Of a stretch of DNA of 43,525 bases, positions 1 through 8,514 are shown one piece after another. A model generated the notes under the pieces. It ran no database searches, was not told the origin of the DNA, and saw only the letters and a program-made list of their open reading frames with translations. The position numbers and the translations under genes were made by a program. The DNA comes from Flavobacteriales bacterium (GTDB taxonomy: Bacteria > Bacteroidota > Bacteroidia > NS11-12g > UBA955). The DNA is taken from contig CANFLS010000021.1 of the NCBI GenBank assembly GCA_947447955.1, positions 1 to 43,525 on the forward strand. Direction: 5' to 3'. Numbering within the stretch: the stretch's first letter is position 1; each line of letters starts with the position of its first letter.

Positions 1-267
1 GAAGGAATTATTGAAAACCATGCCGAATATAACTCTTGGGAATTATCGAATAAAAGCGATAAAAGTATACAAATTGATGCTTTAAGATTACCAAATGTAC
101 CCGGAACACACCATGTTTTCTATGAAAACGAGATTGACAAAATCACATTGAGCCATGAAGCCAAAAGCAGAGATGGCTTTGCATTGGGATCAATTGTCGC
201 AGCAGAATGGCTTTTATCGAAAAAAGGTGTGTTTACTATGAAAGACTTACTTAAATTTGACAACTAA
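1..267 (+). CDS. dapB: 4-hydroxy-tetrahydrodipicolinate reductase, C-terminal part
   Basis: The reading frame is open from the window edge to a TAA stop and gives 88 residues. They match the C-terminal part of DapB, which reduces dihydrodipicolinate with NAD(P)H in the diaminopimelate/lysine pathway. The tail contains the LPNVPGTHHV segment followed by ITLSHEAKSRDGFA, typical of the substrate-binding and tetramerisation domain, and ends with a helix. The start and Rossmann domain lie outside the window. lepB follows after 8 bp, so the two are probably co-transcribed; a dapB-lepB pair is common in Flavobacteriia. Confidence 0.9.
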   Translation, partial: EGIIENHAEYNSWELSNKSDKSIQIDALRLPNVPGTHHVFYENEIDKITLSHEAKSRDGFALGSIVAAEWLLSKKGVFTMKDLLKFDN

Positions 268-275
268 CATAATAA

Positions 276-1820
276 ATGGAAAGTTATAACATTGCACTGT
301 TTTTAGGCTTATGGATAGCCGCATTCATTCTAACCCGTTTGGGATTGTCGAGAATGTTTAAAATGGCGGGCTTCTCGCCTATTTTAGCTTGGGTTCCTAT
401 TTTGAACTGGTGGTACTGGTTGAAATTAGTAGGACGTCCAAAATGGTACATGATTGGAATGATCATTCCAGGAGTGAATATCCTATTCAGCTTCAATATC
501 AAATTGGATATTTTGAGGAGTTTCGGAAAATTCAAATTTTGGGAACAATTTGTAGGAATTGTTTTAACCTTTGCTTATTTCCCTTATTTATACTTTGATA
601 AAAAGCTTAAATTTTTAGGACAAGGGGCAGATAAAGATTGGAAAATCAAACATATTCCAGTTGGAACTGGTTCAAGAGAATGGGCCGATGCTTTATTGTT
701 TGCAGCATACGTTGCTGGAGGAATGAGAGCCCTTTACTTTGACTTGTATCAAATCCCTACTCCTTCTATGGAATCGAATTTGATGGTTGGTGACTATCTT
801 GTTGTAAGCAGGGCGAAAGTGGGAATGAGAATTCCACTTACACCTATTACCGTTCCTGTTGTTGCTCCAAAAGAAATATTTGGATTCAAAGCATACTCTG
901 AATTGTTGGAATTGCCATACATGCGACTTCCGGGTTGGTACACAATTAAAAACAACGATGTGATTGTATTTAACTGGCCTGCAGATGAAGGATTTCCAAC
1001 AGACAAGAAAGACAATTTCGTAAAGCGTTGTGTGGGAATTCCAGGTGATTCTTTTCAAATCATTAAAGGTGATATTTATATCAACCATAAAAAATTAGCG
1101 CGTGTTGGAAAGCAACAAAAACGTTACTTGTTGCTATTAAAAGAAGGTATTACCCAAGAATTCTTGTTAGAAAATGAATTGGGCGATTTCAATATTCCGA
1201 TGCAAATTGCTCCTGACATTTTAAAAATGACAGAAGATGCTGGCGGAAGATTAATTCCTTACAATATCTATACATGGCCTGAAAATGCAGAAAAAATCAA
1301 AAAGCATCCTTTGGTAAGTATGATTCTAGATGATTCACATGACGAAGGAATGAATAGAATGTTGTTCCCAGATACAACCAACACCGTTTTCTTGAAGCAT
1401 GGTTGGGATTTGAATAATTATGGTCCTTTCTATTTGCCAAAACGTGGCGAAACTATTAAGTTAACAAAAGCCAATTGGGATTTCTTGAAAACTGCAATCA
1501 ATATTTATGAAAAAGCAGAAATCGTTGAATCTGGTGGAAAATTCTATTCAGGTGCAGGAAATCGAGCTGAGGTTAAAGAATACACCTTTAAATTGGGATA
1601 CTACTGGATGATGGGTGATAACCGCTATAATTCTTCGGATTCTAGATACTGGGGTTATGTGCCAGAAGATCACATCATTGGGAAACCAGTATTCACCTTC
1701 TTTGGTTTGAAAAAGGTAATTGGAATTACTGAAATGGGAGAACCTAAAATCCATGACCAATCTATGGAATACGATACAAAAGGAATTCGTTGGAATAAAA
1801 TATTTAGATTAATTAAATAA
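276..1820 (+). CDS. lepB: signal peptidase I (Bacteroidota long form)
   Basis: Leader peptidase that removes signal peptides from Sec-exported proteins at the inner membrane. The N-terminal ~110 residues are a hydrophobic extra domain seen in Bacteroidota LepB, with further hydrophobic segments before the catalytic part. The catalytic serine is Ser164 in PTPSMESNLMVGD and the general-base lysine is Lys250 in FVKRCVGIPGD. The conserved MGDNRYNSSDSRYWG box is near the C-terminus. At 514 aa it is much longer than typical LepB; the excess is the N-terminal domain plus an insert between the GIPGD and MGDN boxes. It starts 8 bp after dapB and ends just before a strong terminator. Confidence 0.95.
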   Translation: MESYNIALFLGLWIAAFILTRLGLSRMFKMAGFSPILAWVPILNWWYWLKLVGRPKWYMIGMIIPGVNILFSFNIKLDILRSFGKFKFWEQFVGIVLTFAYFPYLYFDKKLKFLGQGADKDWKIKHIPVGTGSREWADALLFAAYVAGGMRALYFDLYQIPTPSMESNLMVGDYLVVSRAKVGMRIPLTPITVPVVAPKEIFGFKAYSELLELPYMRLPGWYTIKNNDVIVFNWPADEGFPTDKKDNFVKRCVGIPGDSFQIIKGDIYINHKKLARVGKQQKRYLLLLKEGITQEFLLENELGDFNIPMQIAPDILKMTEDAGGRLIPYNIYTWPENAEKIKKHPLVSMILDDSHDEGMNRMLFPDTTNTVFLKHGWDLNNYGPFYLPKRGETIKLTKANWDFLKTAINIYEKAEIVESGGKFYSGAGNRAEVKEYTFKLGYYWMMGDNRYNSSDSRYWGYVPEDHIIGKPVFTFFGLKKVIGITEMGEPKIHDQSMEYDTKGIRWNKIFRLIK

Positions 1821-1838
1821 TTTCAATAAACCACTATT

Positions 1839-1878
1839 TAACAAAAAAGGCATTTGATTTTCAAATGCCTTTTTTGTT
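1839..1878. terminator. bidirectional intrinsic terminator between lepB and the RemB-like gene
   Basis: A perfect 15-bp stem (1843-1857 with 1861-1875) closed by a TTT loop has A-runs on the left and T-runs on the right, so it can terminate on either strand. It lies between the convergent lepB stop at 1820 and the stop of the minus-strand gene at 1879. A few flanking bases extend the pairing. Confidence 0.9.
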
Positions 1879-3597
1879 TTAGAATATATACTGATTCCTA
1901 TTTTGAGTAAAATTATACTTTATTGAAAAGTACAAATAATTATTTGATTGACGGATATTGCTTTGACTTCTAAACTGTTGTGTGAATTGAAGCAATAAGT
2001 TTGGCATTGCGTAATAAGTTATTTCATTGAATGTATTGAATATATTTGACTTATCTCCTTGCCCAATAAATGCATTGTTCTTTTCAATTGCGGTATAGTA
2101 ACTCTTACGAATATTTGATCCATAATTGTCGCCACTTAAATCGAAACCTTTGAATGCAAATGAAGTAATATTTCTAAATGACCATCTTTGAAGATTTTGA
2201 GGGACAAAAAACAATCTAAATAAAACCTCTCTGAAATTACTTTCTAAAGGATGTGCCAAAGCTTGGTTGTATGACGAGTAATAATCTGTTGTCCAATGAG
2301 AATAAGTATAAGGTCGAACTTGATTGAATTCTAAATTCACATATCCTTGTTTCATAAATGACATTTGAGGTCTGTAATACCCACCCAATTGAAATGCAAA
2401 TTTATTTAGATATGAATTGGTGGTAAATGCTTTTCCTACGCTAAACTCGTCCAATACAAATTGGGTATAAAACATAAATGCACCTTTTTTGTATTTGGCA
2501 TCTAATGCAATAAGAGCATTGTCGCCGGAACCCAAATCTCTTTCAACAGCCCTGTAAAAAATAATGGGATTAAAATAATTTGCATCAAATCCATTGTTGC
2601 TTCTAGATTGAACAATCATTTCCGTTAAGCCCAACTCTAATCCTACTTTTTCAAATTCTAAAGAAGCTCTGTGAAGGGCCAAATATTTTTTATTTAGAAT
2701 TTTGTTTGAATCAATAGTAAGATCCCCAATCAACTCTTTGAATAAATTCTGATACTTAAATGGACCCAACTTATAATTCACTTGAAAAAACAAAGAAGGG
2801 GGCGCAAAATCACTGATGATTAAACTGCGATAACCGTTTCCAATAAATTGCTTATCGTTACCGAAAGTAGCCACAATTTGATAAACCAAGGCATCTTTCT
2901 TTGATGCAGAGTCATATTCCTTTTTTTCTAGCAATTTACCTGAAACATAACCTGTGGTATAAAAATAATCTACGTAGTTGAAACTATTTCTATAAAATTT
3001 ACCAATTCCAGGATAAATATGAAGTGAATCTTTATAATTGTCAATTGATTTGGTATAATCTGCTTGATAATCCATCAACTGAGTATAAAACGTAAATTTA
3101 TCTCCGAACTGACCGTAAAACTCTAATCCCCTTCCATTAAACAACATTGAATCACTCACAGCAGATTTTCTTGCATAGGAAAGATCTAAAACTGGGTTAA
3201 TTACAAAATAGTCTTTTCTATCTTTACTTTCCCAAGAGTAAAAGCGATTGGGATTTTGATACAATGAATTAGGTCCTAGTTTCTTTATAAAATTCCAATT
3301 GGTGAATTTGATTTTTTTATTTCCGAAATATTCAGGATTACTCCAAAAGAAGTAATTGAAATTCTTGTTAGAGAATTCATTTTGTAAAATTGAAATGTTC
3401 GAAGATGAATTTTGAGTTTGGTTTAATAGTTCCGAAGATTGCGGATAAAATCGGTTTGTATTGATTAATCCAAAATCGGTTGAAATTAACCGATCATCTT
3501 CAATTGAATTGGCTTTGATAAATCGATATTGGGCATTCAAATTAATTTGTACAATTGAAATGCAAACTATTAAAAACGCTTTAAATATCGATTTCAT
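1879..3597 (-). CDS. outer-membrane beta-barrel protein, RemB / Wzi-like
   Basis: 572-residue exported protein with a signal peptide (about residues 1-22, ending LNAQ). It is rich in aromatic, alternating beta-strand segments to the very C-terminus (final residue Phe), as in outer-membrane barrels. Segments such as GNGYRSLIISDFAPPSLFF resemble gliding-motility protein RemB and the capsule-assembly Wzi family of Bacteroidota, which sit in the outer membrane and act in surface polysaccharide or motility functions. It is the last gene of the minus-strand run from 6474, with only 5 bp after the asparaginase gene. The family call is by resemblance; motility itself cannot be inferred. Confidence 0.65.
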   Translation of the reverse strand: MKSIFKAFLIVCISIVQINLNAQYRFIKANSIEDDRLISTDFGLINTNRFYPQSSELLNQTQNSSSNISILQNEFSNKNFNYFFWSNPEYFGNKKIKFTNWNFIKKLGPNSLYQNPNRFYSWESKDRKDYFVINPVLDLSYARKSAVSDSMLFNGRGLEFYGQFGDKFTFYTQLMDYQADYTKSIDNYKDSLHIYPGIGKFYRNSFNYVDYFYTTGYVSGKLLEKKEYDSASKKDALVYQIVATFGNDKQFIGNGYRSLIISDFAPPSLFFQVNYKLGPFKYQNLFKELIGDLTIDSNKILNKKYLALHRASLEFEKVGLELGLTEMIVQSRSNNGFDANYFNPIIFYRAVERDLGSGDNALIALDAKYKKGAFMFYTQFVLDEFSVGKAFTTNSYLNKFAFQLGGYYRPQMSFMKQGYVNLEFNQVRPYTYSHWTTDYYSSYNQALAHPLESNFREVLFRLFFVPQNLQRWSFRNITSFAFKGFDLSGDNYGSNIRKSYYTAIEKNNAFIGQGDKSNIFNTFNEITYYAMPNLLLQFTQQFRSQSNIRQSNNYLYFSIKYNFTQNRNQYIF

Positions 3598-3602
3598 AAA
3601 TT

Positions 3603-4607
3603 CTAGTTCAACGGTGGCACATTTACCACCAATGATTTACCTACTTTATTTCCTGCGAAATTGGTGATTTCAAATTCTCTATATGGATTGAGTTGATCTG
3701 CTTCTTCTTGTGAAATTAAATTGAATTTCATTAAAAGTTCTTGGGCAACTTGATATTGAGGTCCCATTTTCCCATCATCTATTTTAATTGCAATTCCCCA
3801 GTTTTTATTAGGAATTGACAAACAATAAACGCCGTCGGCACCGGTTTTACCAACAATTCTACCGTTTGTAACTTTCATCAAATCGGTGCAATAACGTTGA
3901 GATCCAGCAACCAATTCAGGGTATGTAGTAACTGCATCAACTATTTTTTTACACGCCGCATTGATTTCATCATTTTGTTGATTGCTAATGAGGTTTTTAT
4001 ATGCAATGGCTTGTTTGTAAACACTCATGCCATAAATTGGAGCACTACAACCATCAACTGCCATTGGCAACTCATCTTCTGCAACTTCATAAAATTGAGC
4101 AACGTATTTTTTGATTTCTTGTTGCAACGGATGTGAAGCAGACAGATACGATTTTGTATCTTCGTTATGAGCTTTGCACCACGCCAAAAATCCAGAATGT
4201 TTACCGCTGCAATTGTTATGCAACTGAGTTGGATTTTTATCAGTCTTAATCAACGCATACAAGTCTTTCTTTAATGTTGGAGCTTGTGCCCCGCATTGAA
4301 GGTCAACTTCCCCCAAATTTAAATTTCCTAAAATTTTGGTTACCAAATCTTCATGTATTTTCTCACCATTGTGAGATCCACACATAATGGCCAAATCTTC
4401 AAGAGTTAAATTGAGTTTTTCAAATGCCCCCGAAACCAATAACGGCAAATGCTGAAAATACTTCATCGCAGATCTTGGAAATGCCATTTGATTGATATCT
4501 CCAACTGAATAAATGACTTTACCGTCTTTATCAACCACACAAATCACACCACGGTGAAAGCTCTCTACTACCTCGCCACGAATGACTTCTACTAATATTG
4601 GATTCAT
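3603..4607 (-). CDS. L-asparaginase, type II zinc-dependent family (Asparaginase_II, ReAV-like)
   Basis: Hydrolyses L-asparagine to aspartate and ammonia. It belongs to the beta-lactamase-like asparaginase family typified by Rhizobium etli ReAV, not to the classical AnsA/AnsB fold. The SxxK catalytic pair is visible at Ser46/Lys49 (RSAMKY), and the zinc-site residues at Cys133 and Lys136 (NNCSGKHSG) and Cys187 (DGCSAP). I chose ATG 4607, one base after the pyrB stop, because a longer frame would need a TTG inside pyrB. The position beside pyrB (aspartate transcarbamoylase) fits supplying aspartate for pyrimidine synthesis, which is an inference. Confidence 0.88.
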   Translation of the reverse strand: MNPILVEVIRGEVVESFHRGVICVVDKDGKVIYSVGDINQMAFPRSAMKYFQHLPLLVSGAFEKLNLTLEDLAIMCGSHNGEKIHEDLVTKILGNLNLGEVDLQCGAQAPTLKKDLYALIKTDKNPTQLHNNCSGKHSGFLAWCKAHNEDTKSYLSASHPLQQEIKKYVAQFYEVAEDELPMAVDGCSAPIYGMSVYKQAIAYKNLISNQQNDEINAACKKIVDAVTTYPELVAGSQRYCTDLMKVTNGRIVGKTGADGVYCLSIPNKNWGIAIKIDDGKMGPQYQVAQELLMKFNLISQEEADQLNPYREFEITNFAGNKVGKSLVVNVPPLN

Positions 4608-4608
4608 T

Positions 4609-5535
4609 TTATAATTTATGTTGTGCAAGTAAAAATAGCACTGCCATTCTTACTGCTACCCCATTTTCAACTTGTTGAAGAATAATACTTTGTTTACTAT
4701 CGGCCACCTCACTACTGATTTCCACACCCCTGTTAATTGGACCTGGATGCATGATACAAATTTCCTTGTCTAATTTATTTAGACGGTCCATGGTTAAACC
4801 ATACAGATTGGTATATTCATTTAGTGAAGGGAAAAACCTTTGATCTTGACGTTCTAATTGAATGCGTAACATATTTGCAACGTCGCACCACGCCAAAGCC
4901 TCGTCAAGGTTATGAGAGACTTTTACTCCCAATTGATTGATGTATTTGGGAATTAATGTTGCAGGTCCACAAACCATGACTTCTGCGCCAAGTAACTGAA
5001 GCGAATAAATGTTACTCAAGGCCACACGAGAATGTTTGATATCTCCTACAATTACTACTTTTTTCCCATCTAAAGAACCTAATTTGTTTTTGATTGAAAA
5101 CGCATCTAATAAAGCCTGCGTTGGATGTTCATGGGTACCGTCGCCGGCATTGATAATTTGAGATTTCACATTTTTAGCGAGGAACATACAAGCTCCAGGA
5201 GCTGGATGTCGCATCACAATCATGTCAACCTTCATGCTTAAAATGTTATTTACGGTATCAATTAAGGTTTCGCCTTTTTTAACACTTGACGATGAGGAAG
5301 AGAAATTAATAATATCAGCACCCAACCTTTTTTCAGCCAATTCAAAGGAAACCCTTGTTCGGGTTGAGTTTTCAAAGAATAAATTGGCTATGGTAATATC
5401 TCTTAAAGCAGGAGTTTTTTTTACTGGAGCTTGTAATAAATTTAAAAAATTATCTGCCGTATCAAAAATTGTATGGATTTGACTTGCTGTCAATCCCTTT
5501 ATCCCTAATAAATGATTTAATTCTCCTTGATTCAT
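4609..5535 (-). CDS. pyrB: aspartate carbamoyltransferase catalytic subunit
   Basis: Condenses carbamoyl phosphate and L-aspartate in de novo pyrimidine synthesis. The 308-residue chain has the carbamoyl-phosphate loop STRTR at 57-61, Lys86/Lys87 in the SVKKGET loop, HPTQ at 137-140 and HPGP at 263-266, so all active-site landmarks are intact. Its ATG overlaps the end of pyrR by 4 nt, indicating translational coupling. No regulatory chain (pyrI) is adjacent. Confidence 0.97.
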   Translation of the reverse strand: MNQGELNHLLGIKGLTASQIHTIFDTADNFLNLLQAPVKKTPALRDITIANLFFENSTRTRVSFELAEKRLGADIINFSSSSSSVKKGETLIDTVNNILSMKVDMIVMRHPAPGACMFLAKNVKSQIINAGDGTHEHPTQALLDAFSIKNKLGSLDGKKVVIVGDIKHSRVALSNIYSLQLLGAEVMVCGPATLIPKYINQLGVKVSHNLDEALAWCDVANMLRIQLERQDQRFFPSLNEYTNLYGLTMDRLNKLDKEICIMHPGPINRGVEISSEVADSKQSIILQQVENGVAVRMAVLFLLAQHKL

Positions 5536-6074
5536 TTTTTATCTTCTAAAAGCCAAACTTGAACTTGATTGTCGTTTTCCCACTCTACCTTAACAAAGTC
5601 GTTTGTATTTCTTGAGTCAATTGTAACTCCCGTATAATCAGGCTTTATTGGTAATTCGCGTTGAAACCTTCTATCTACCAAAACCATTAATTCAACGCAT
5701 TTTGGTCGACCAAAACTCATAATTGCATCAATTGCCGCCCTTACACTTCTGCCGGTAAAAAGTACGTCATCAACAACAATGATGTTTTTATTCTCGGTAG
5801 AGAAATTGACATTTGATGGTTTCGGAATGTGAAATCCGCCTCTACCAATATCATCTCTAAAAAATGTATGATCCACTTCCCCATAAAGCACATCGGCCCC
5901 CAATTTCAATAGTTCATTGTGAATTGATTTTGCCAATAAAATACCCCTAGGCTGTAGTCCTATGATGGCTGTATTCTGATAATCTTTGTGGCTTTCAATT
6001 ATTTGAAGCGCAAATCTTCGAATAATTAAATTCGCTTTTGTGCTGTTTAATAATATTTTAGGTTCATTGATCAT
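5532..6074 (-). CDS. pyrR: PyrR: pyrimidine operon regulator / uracil phosphoribosyltransferase
   Basis: 180-residue phosphoribosyltransferase-fold protein with the PRPP-binding motif IIVVDDVLFTGRSVRAA near residue 100. In Firmicutes PyrR binds pyr mRNA and also has UPRTase activity; in Bacteroidota RNA binding is less established. The gene overlaps the upstream EVE gene by 11 nt and pyrB by 4 nt. There is therefore no leader next to pyrR where an attenuator could sit; any regulation would act upstream of 6474 or the protein may work only as an enzyme. The pyrR-pyrB pairing supports the family call. Confidence 0.92.
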   Translation of the reverse strand: MINEPKILLNSTKANLIIRRFALQIIESHKDYQNTAIIGLQPRGILLAKSIHNELLKLGADVLYGEVDHTFFRDDIGRGGFHIPKPSNVNFSTENKNIIVVDDVLFTGRSVRAAIDAIMSFGRPKCVELMVLVDRRFQRELPIKPDYTGVTIDSRNTNDFVKVEWENDNQVQVWLLEDKK

Positions 6075-6474
6075 TCGATAACTGGATTATTATATTGTAT
6101 TCATCTTCAGATAAAGCAATTACAGACAATCTAGGCTGTTTTAATAGTCCCAAAGTATGTAACCGATCGTCTGATTTCATTTTGGCCAAAGATACGGGAT
6201 TCTTTAATTTATGTAAAGGCTTAACATCAACAACAACCCAAGCAGTTTCAGAAGTTGTAGGATCTTGGTATGCGGGGGTAACTATTTCAGCGATACCCAC
6301 TACTTCTTTGCCTTCATTGCTATGATAAAACAAACATTTATCGCCAACACTCATGGCTTGCAAATTATTTCTAGCTTGGTAGTTGCGAACCCCATCCCAA
6401 AAAGTTTGCTGATCTTTTTCGAATTGAGCCCAACTGTATTTAAAAGGCTCGGACTTAATCAGCCAAAATTTCAT
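6064..6474 (-). CDS. EVE domain protein (PUA-like, THYN1 family)
   Basis: 136 residues that form one EVE domain: WLIKSEPFKYSWAQFE at the N-terminus, WDGVRNYQARNNLQAM, then CLFYHSNEGKEVVGIAEIV and a PRLSVIAL strand. EVE domains are related to PUA/YTH folds and are thought to bind modified bases in nucleic acids. The length is normal for the stand-alone bacterial form. It is the first gene of the minus-strand pyrimidine run and overlaps pyrR by 11 nt; whether it has a pyrimidine-related role is unknown. Confidence 0.88.
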   Translation of the reverse strand: MKFWLIKSEPFKYSWAQFEKDQQTFWDGVRNYQARNNLQAMSVGDKCLFYHSNEGKEVVGIAEIVTPAYQDPTTSETAWVVVDVKPLHKLKNPVSLAKMKSDDRLHTLGLLKQPRLSVIALSEDEYNIIIQLSNDQ

Positions 6475-6590
6475 ATCTACAAAGTAAAAATAAAATACCC
6501 AAAAGAAAAAGTTATTTAATAAATATTTGGTAGTTTGAAAAATACATTGTTAATTTACATGCCAAAACATTGCTAAAATAATTATCAATT

Positions 6591-7409
6591 ATGTATTTAA
6601 AAGAAAACATCAAATTACTTAGAAAACGCAGAAAGCGCAGCCAAGAAGAAGTTTCAGCAAATATAGGTCTGACCAGATCGGCCTATAATAGTTATGAAAA
6701 TGGCGTTGCAGAACCCGGAATACAAGTATTACTTAAGCTTTCTGATTTCTACCAAGTGAATATTGACAAACTCATTAGAATTGATTTGTCTACCATTGCC
6801 GAAAGTCAATTAGAACAAATGGAACGCGGCTATGATATTGATATAACAGGAACTAGGTTGCGTATTTTGGCAACCACTGTTACACCCGATAATGAAGAAA
6901 ATACAGAATTGGTGCCAGTAAAAGCAAAAGCAGGTTATGCAACCGGTTATGCCGACCCAAATTACATTAAGGTTCTTCCCGCTTTTAACTTGCCTTTTTT
7001 ATCCCCCAATAAAAAATATAGATCCTTTCCTATTTCAGGCGATAGCATGCCTCCCGTTGTTGATGGTGCTTATGTTACCGGAGAATTTTTACAAGATTGG
7101 AATATGGTAAGAAACGGCCATCCTTATATTGTAATCACACAAGAAGACGGTATCGTTTTCAAAATTCTTTACAACAGAATTGAAGAAGATGGTTCTTTCC
7201 TATTATGCAGTACAAATACCAATTACAAACCGTATTCTGTTAAGGTACAAGACATTCTAGAAATTTGGAAGTTCATCAATTATATCAATCCCAAGTTCGA
7301 AGAGCCTAAAAATTCTGACGACAATGACCTTGGTCCTACGTTGCGATTAATTCAAAAGGAAATTGGTTTAATCAAGGATAAAGTTAAAAACATTGAAGAT
7401 AAAATTTAG
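6591..7409 (+). CDS. XRE-family transcriptional regulator with LexA-like S24 peptidase domain
   Basis: 272-residue repressor-type protein. Residues ~5-60 form an XRE helix-turn-helix (RSQEEVSANIGLTRSAYNSY). Residues ~108-240 form an S24 autoprotease domain with an Ala114-Gly115 candidate self-cleavage bond (KAKAGYATG), nucleophile Ser152 in SGDSMPP and Lys191 in VFKILYN; the Ser-Lys spacing is LexA-like. A short coiled-coil tail follows (~250-272). It is divergent from the EVE-pyr operon and upstream of pdhA. The inducing signal cannot be read from the sequence. Phage-type repressors share this architecture, but no phage genes are nearby. Confidence 0.9.
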   Translation: MYLKENIKLLRKRRKRSQEEVSANIGLTRSAYNSYENGVAEPGIQVLLKLSDFYQVNIDKLIRIDLSTIAESQLEQMERGYDIDITGTRLRILATTVTPDNEENTELVPVKAKAGYATGYADPNYIKVLPAFNLPFLSPNKKYRSFPISGDSMPPVVDGAYVTGEFLQDWNMVRNGHPYIVITQEDGIVFKILYNRIEEDGSFLLCSTNTNYKPYSVKVQDILEIWKFINYINPKFEEPKNSDDNDLGPTLRLIQKEIGLIKDKVKNIEDKI

Positions 7410-7424
7410 ACAATTCGATTTTGT

Positions 7425-7455
7425 TTGCTGTAGCATTGAATAAATATTATCTTTG
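7425..7455 (+). promoter_or_regulatory. Bacteroidota-type promoter of pdhA
   Basis: The -7 box TATCTTTG (7448-7455) fits the consensus TAnnTTTG. A TTG at 7425-7427 lies 20 bp upstream, in the range of the -33 element. The pdhA ATG is at 7482. Confidence 0.75.
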
Positions 7456-7481
7456 CGCTCTAAATTGAAATTCAGAACAGA

Positions 7482-8468
7482 ATGAAATTCACGAAAGAAC
7501 AATACCTATCATGGTACAAAACCATGATGTTAGTGAGAAGATTTGAAGAAAAATCTGCACAGTTATATGGTCAACAAAAGATCAAAGGTTTTTGTCATTT
7601 ATATATCGGACAAGAAGCTTTGGTTGCAGGAATGATCACAGCCACCACCAAAGATGATAAAGTAATTACAGCTTACAGAGACCACGGTCATGCATTGGCA
7701 ATGGGTGTAAGTGCTAACGCTGTAATGGCTGAACTATATGGTAAAGCTACAGGATGTTCAGGCGGAAAAGGTGGCAGTATGCATATGTTTTCTAAAGAAC
7801 ATAATTTCTTTGGGGGACATGGAATTGTGGGTGCACAAATTCCAATGGGTGCTGGTCTTGGTTTTGCGGAACAATATTTAGGAACTAAAAATGTAAGTAT
7901 TAGCTTTTTTGGAGATGGTGCAGTTCGTCAAGGTGCGTTGCATGAAACCTTCAACATGGCTATGCTTTGGAAACTACCTGCAATATTTATTTGTGAAAAC
8001 AATGAATATGCAATGGGTACCAGTGTAGAAAGAACTACAAACATGTTAGATATCTACAAAATTGGATTGGGATACGATATGCCAAGCAAACAAGTAGATG
8101 GTATGAAATGTGAAACAGTTCATGAAGCGTTGTATGAAGCGGTTGAATTTGCTAGAAATGGTGGAGGACCAACTTTCTTGGAAATTAAAACTTACCGTTA
8201 CCGTGGACATAGCATGAGCGATCCTGCTAGCTACAGAACGAAAGAAGAATTGGCATCTTACAAAGAAAAAGATCCAATTGAAACCACAAAAGCAACTATT
8301 TTGGCTAAAAAATATGCAACTGAGGCTGAATTAGACAAAATTGAGGAAGATATTATTGCTGAGGTAAATGCGAGTGTTGAGTTTGCTGAAAATTCACCAT
8401 ATCCAGACCCTTCTGAGTTGTTTAAAGATGTTTATGTAGAAGATGATTATCCATTTATTATGGACTAA
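7482..8468 (+). CDS. pdhA: pyruvate dehydrogenase E1 component, alpha subunit
   Basis: Thiamine-diphosphate-dependent decarboxylase subunit of the pyruvate dehydrogenase complex. The ThDP motif starts at GDG 144-146 and ends at Asn173-Asn174. The phosphorylation-loop-like YRYRGHSMSDPA is present, and HNFFGGHGIVGAQIP matches E1-alpha of the pyruvate type. The 328-residue length is normal. In many Bacteroidota the E2 gene follows directly; here the next gene is a TPR protein, so E1-beta and E2 must be elsewhere. A 2-oxoisovalerate E1-alpha is a less likely alternative. Confidence 0.92.
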   Translation: MKFTKEQYLSWYKTMMLVRRFEEKSAQLYGQQKIKGFCHLYIGQEALVAGMITATTKDDKVITAYRDHGHALAMGVSANAVMAELYGKATGCSGGKGGSMHMFSKEHNFFGGHGIVGAQIPMGAGLGFAEQYLGTKNVSISFFGDGAVRQGALHETFNMAMLWKLPAIFICENNEYAMGTSVERTTNMLDIYKIGLGYDMPSKQVDGMKCETVHEALYEAVEFARNGGGPTFLEIKTYRYRGHSMSDPASYRTKEELASYKEKDPIETTKATILAKKYATEAELDKIEEDIIAEVNASVEFAENSPYPDPSELFKDVYVEDDYPFIMD

Positions 8469-8492
8469 TTCACATTATAAAATAAAATTTAT

Positions 8493-8500
8493 TATATTCG
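8493..8500 (+). promoter_or_regulatory. -7 box upstream of the TPR gene
   Basis: TATATTCG differs at one position from the Bacteroidota -7 consensus TAnnTTTG and lies 14 bp before ATG 8515. No convincing -33 TTG is at the usual spacing. It supports ATG 8515 as the start because the longer frame would begin inside pdhA. Confidence 0.5.
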
Positions 8501-8514
8501 CCCCCTTTAAGAAA

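Noticed and set aside
3897-4136. Open frame on the plus strand opposite the asparaginase gene.
   Set aside because: It lies entirely within a well-supported gene and has no family resemblance; it is a shadow frame.
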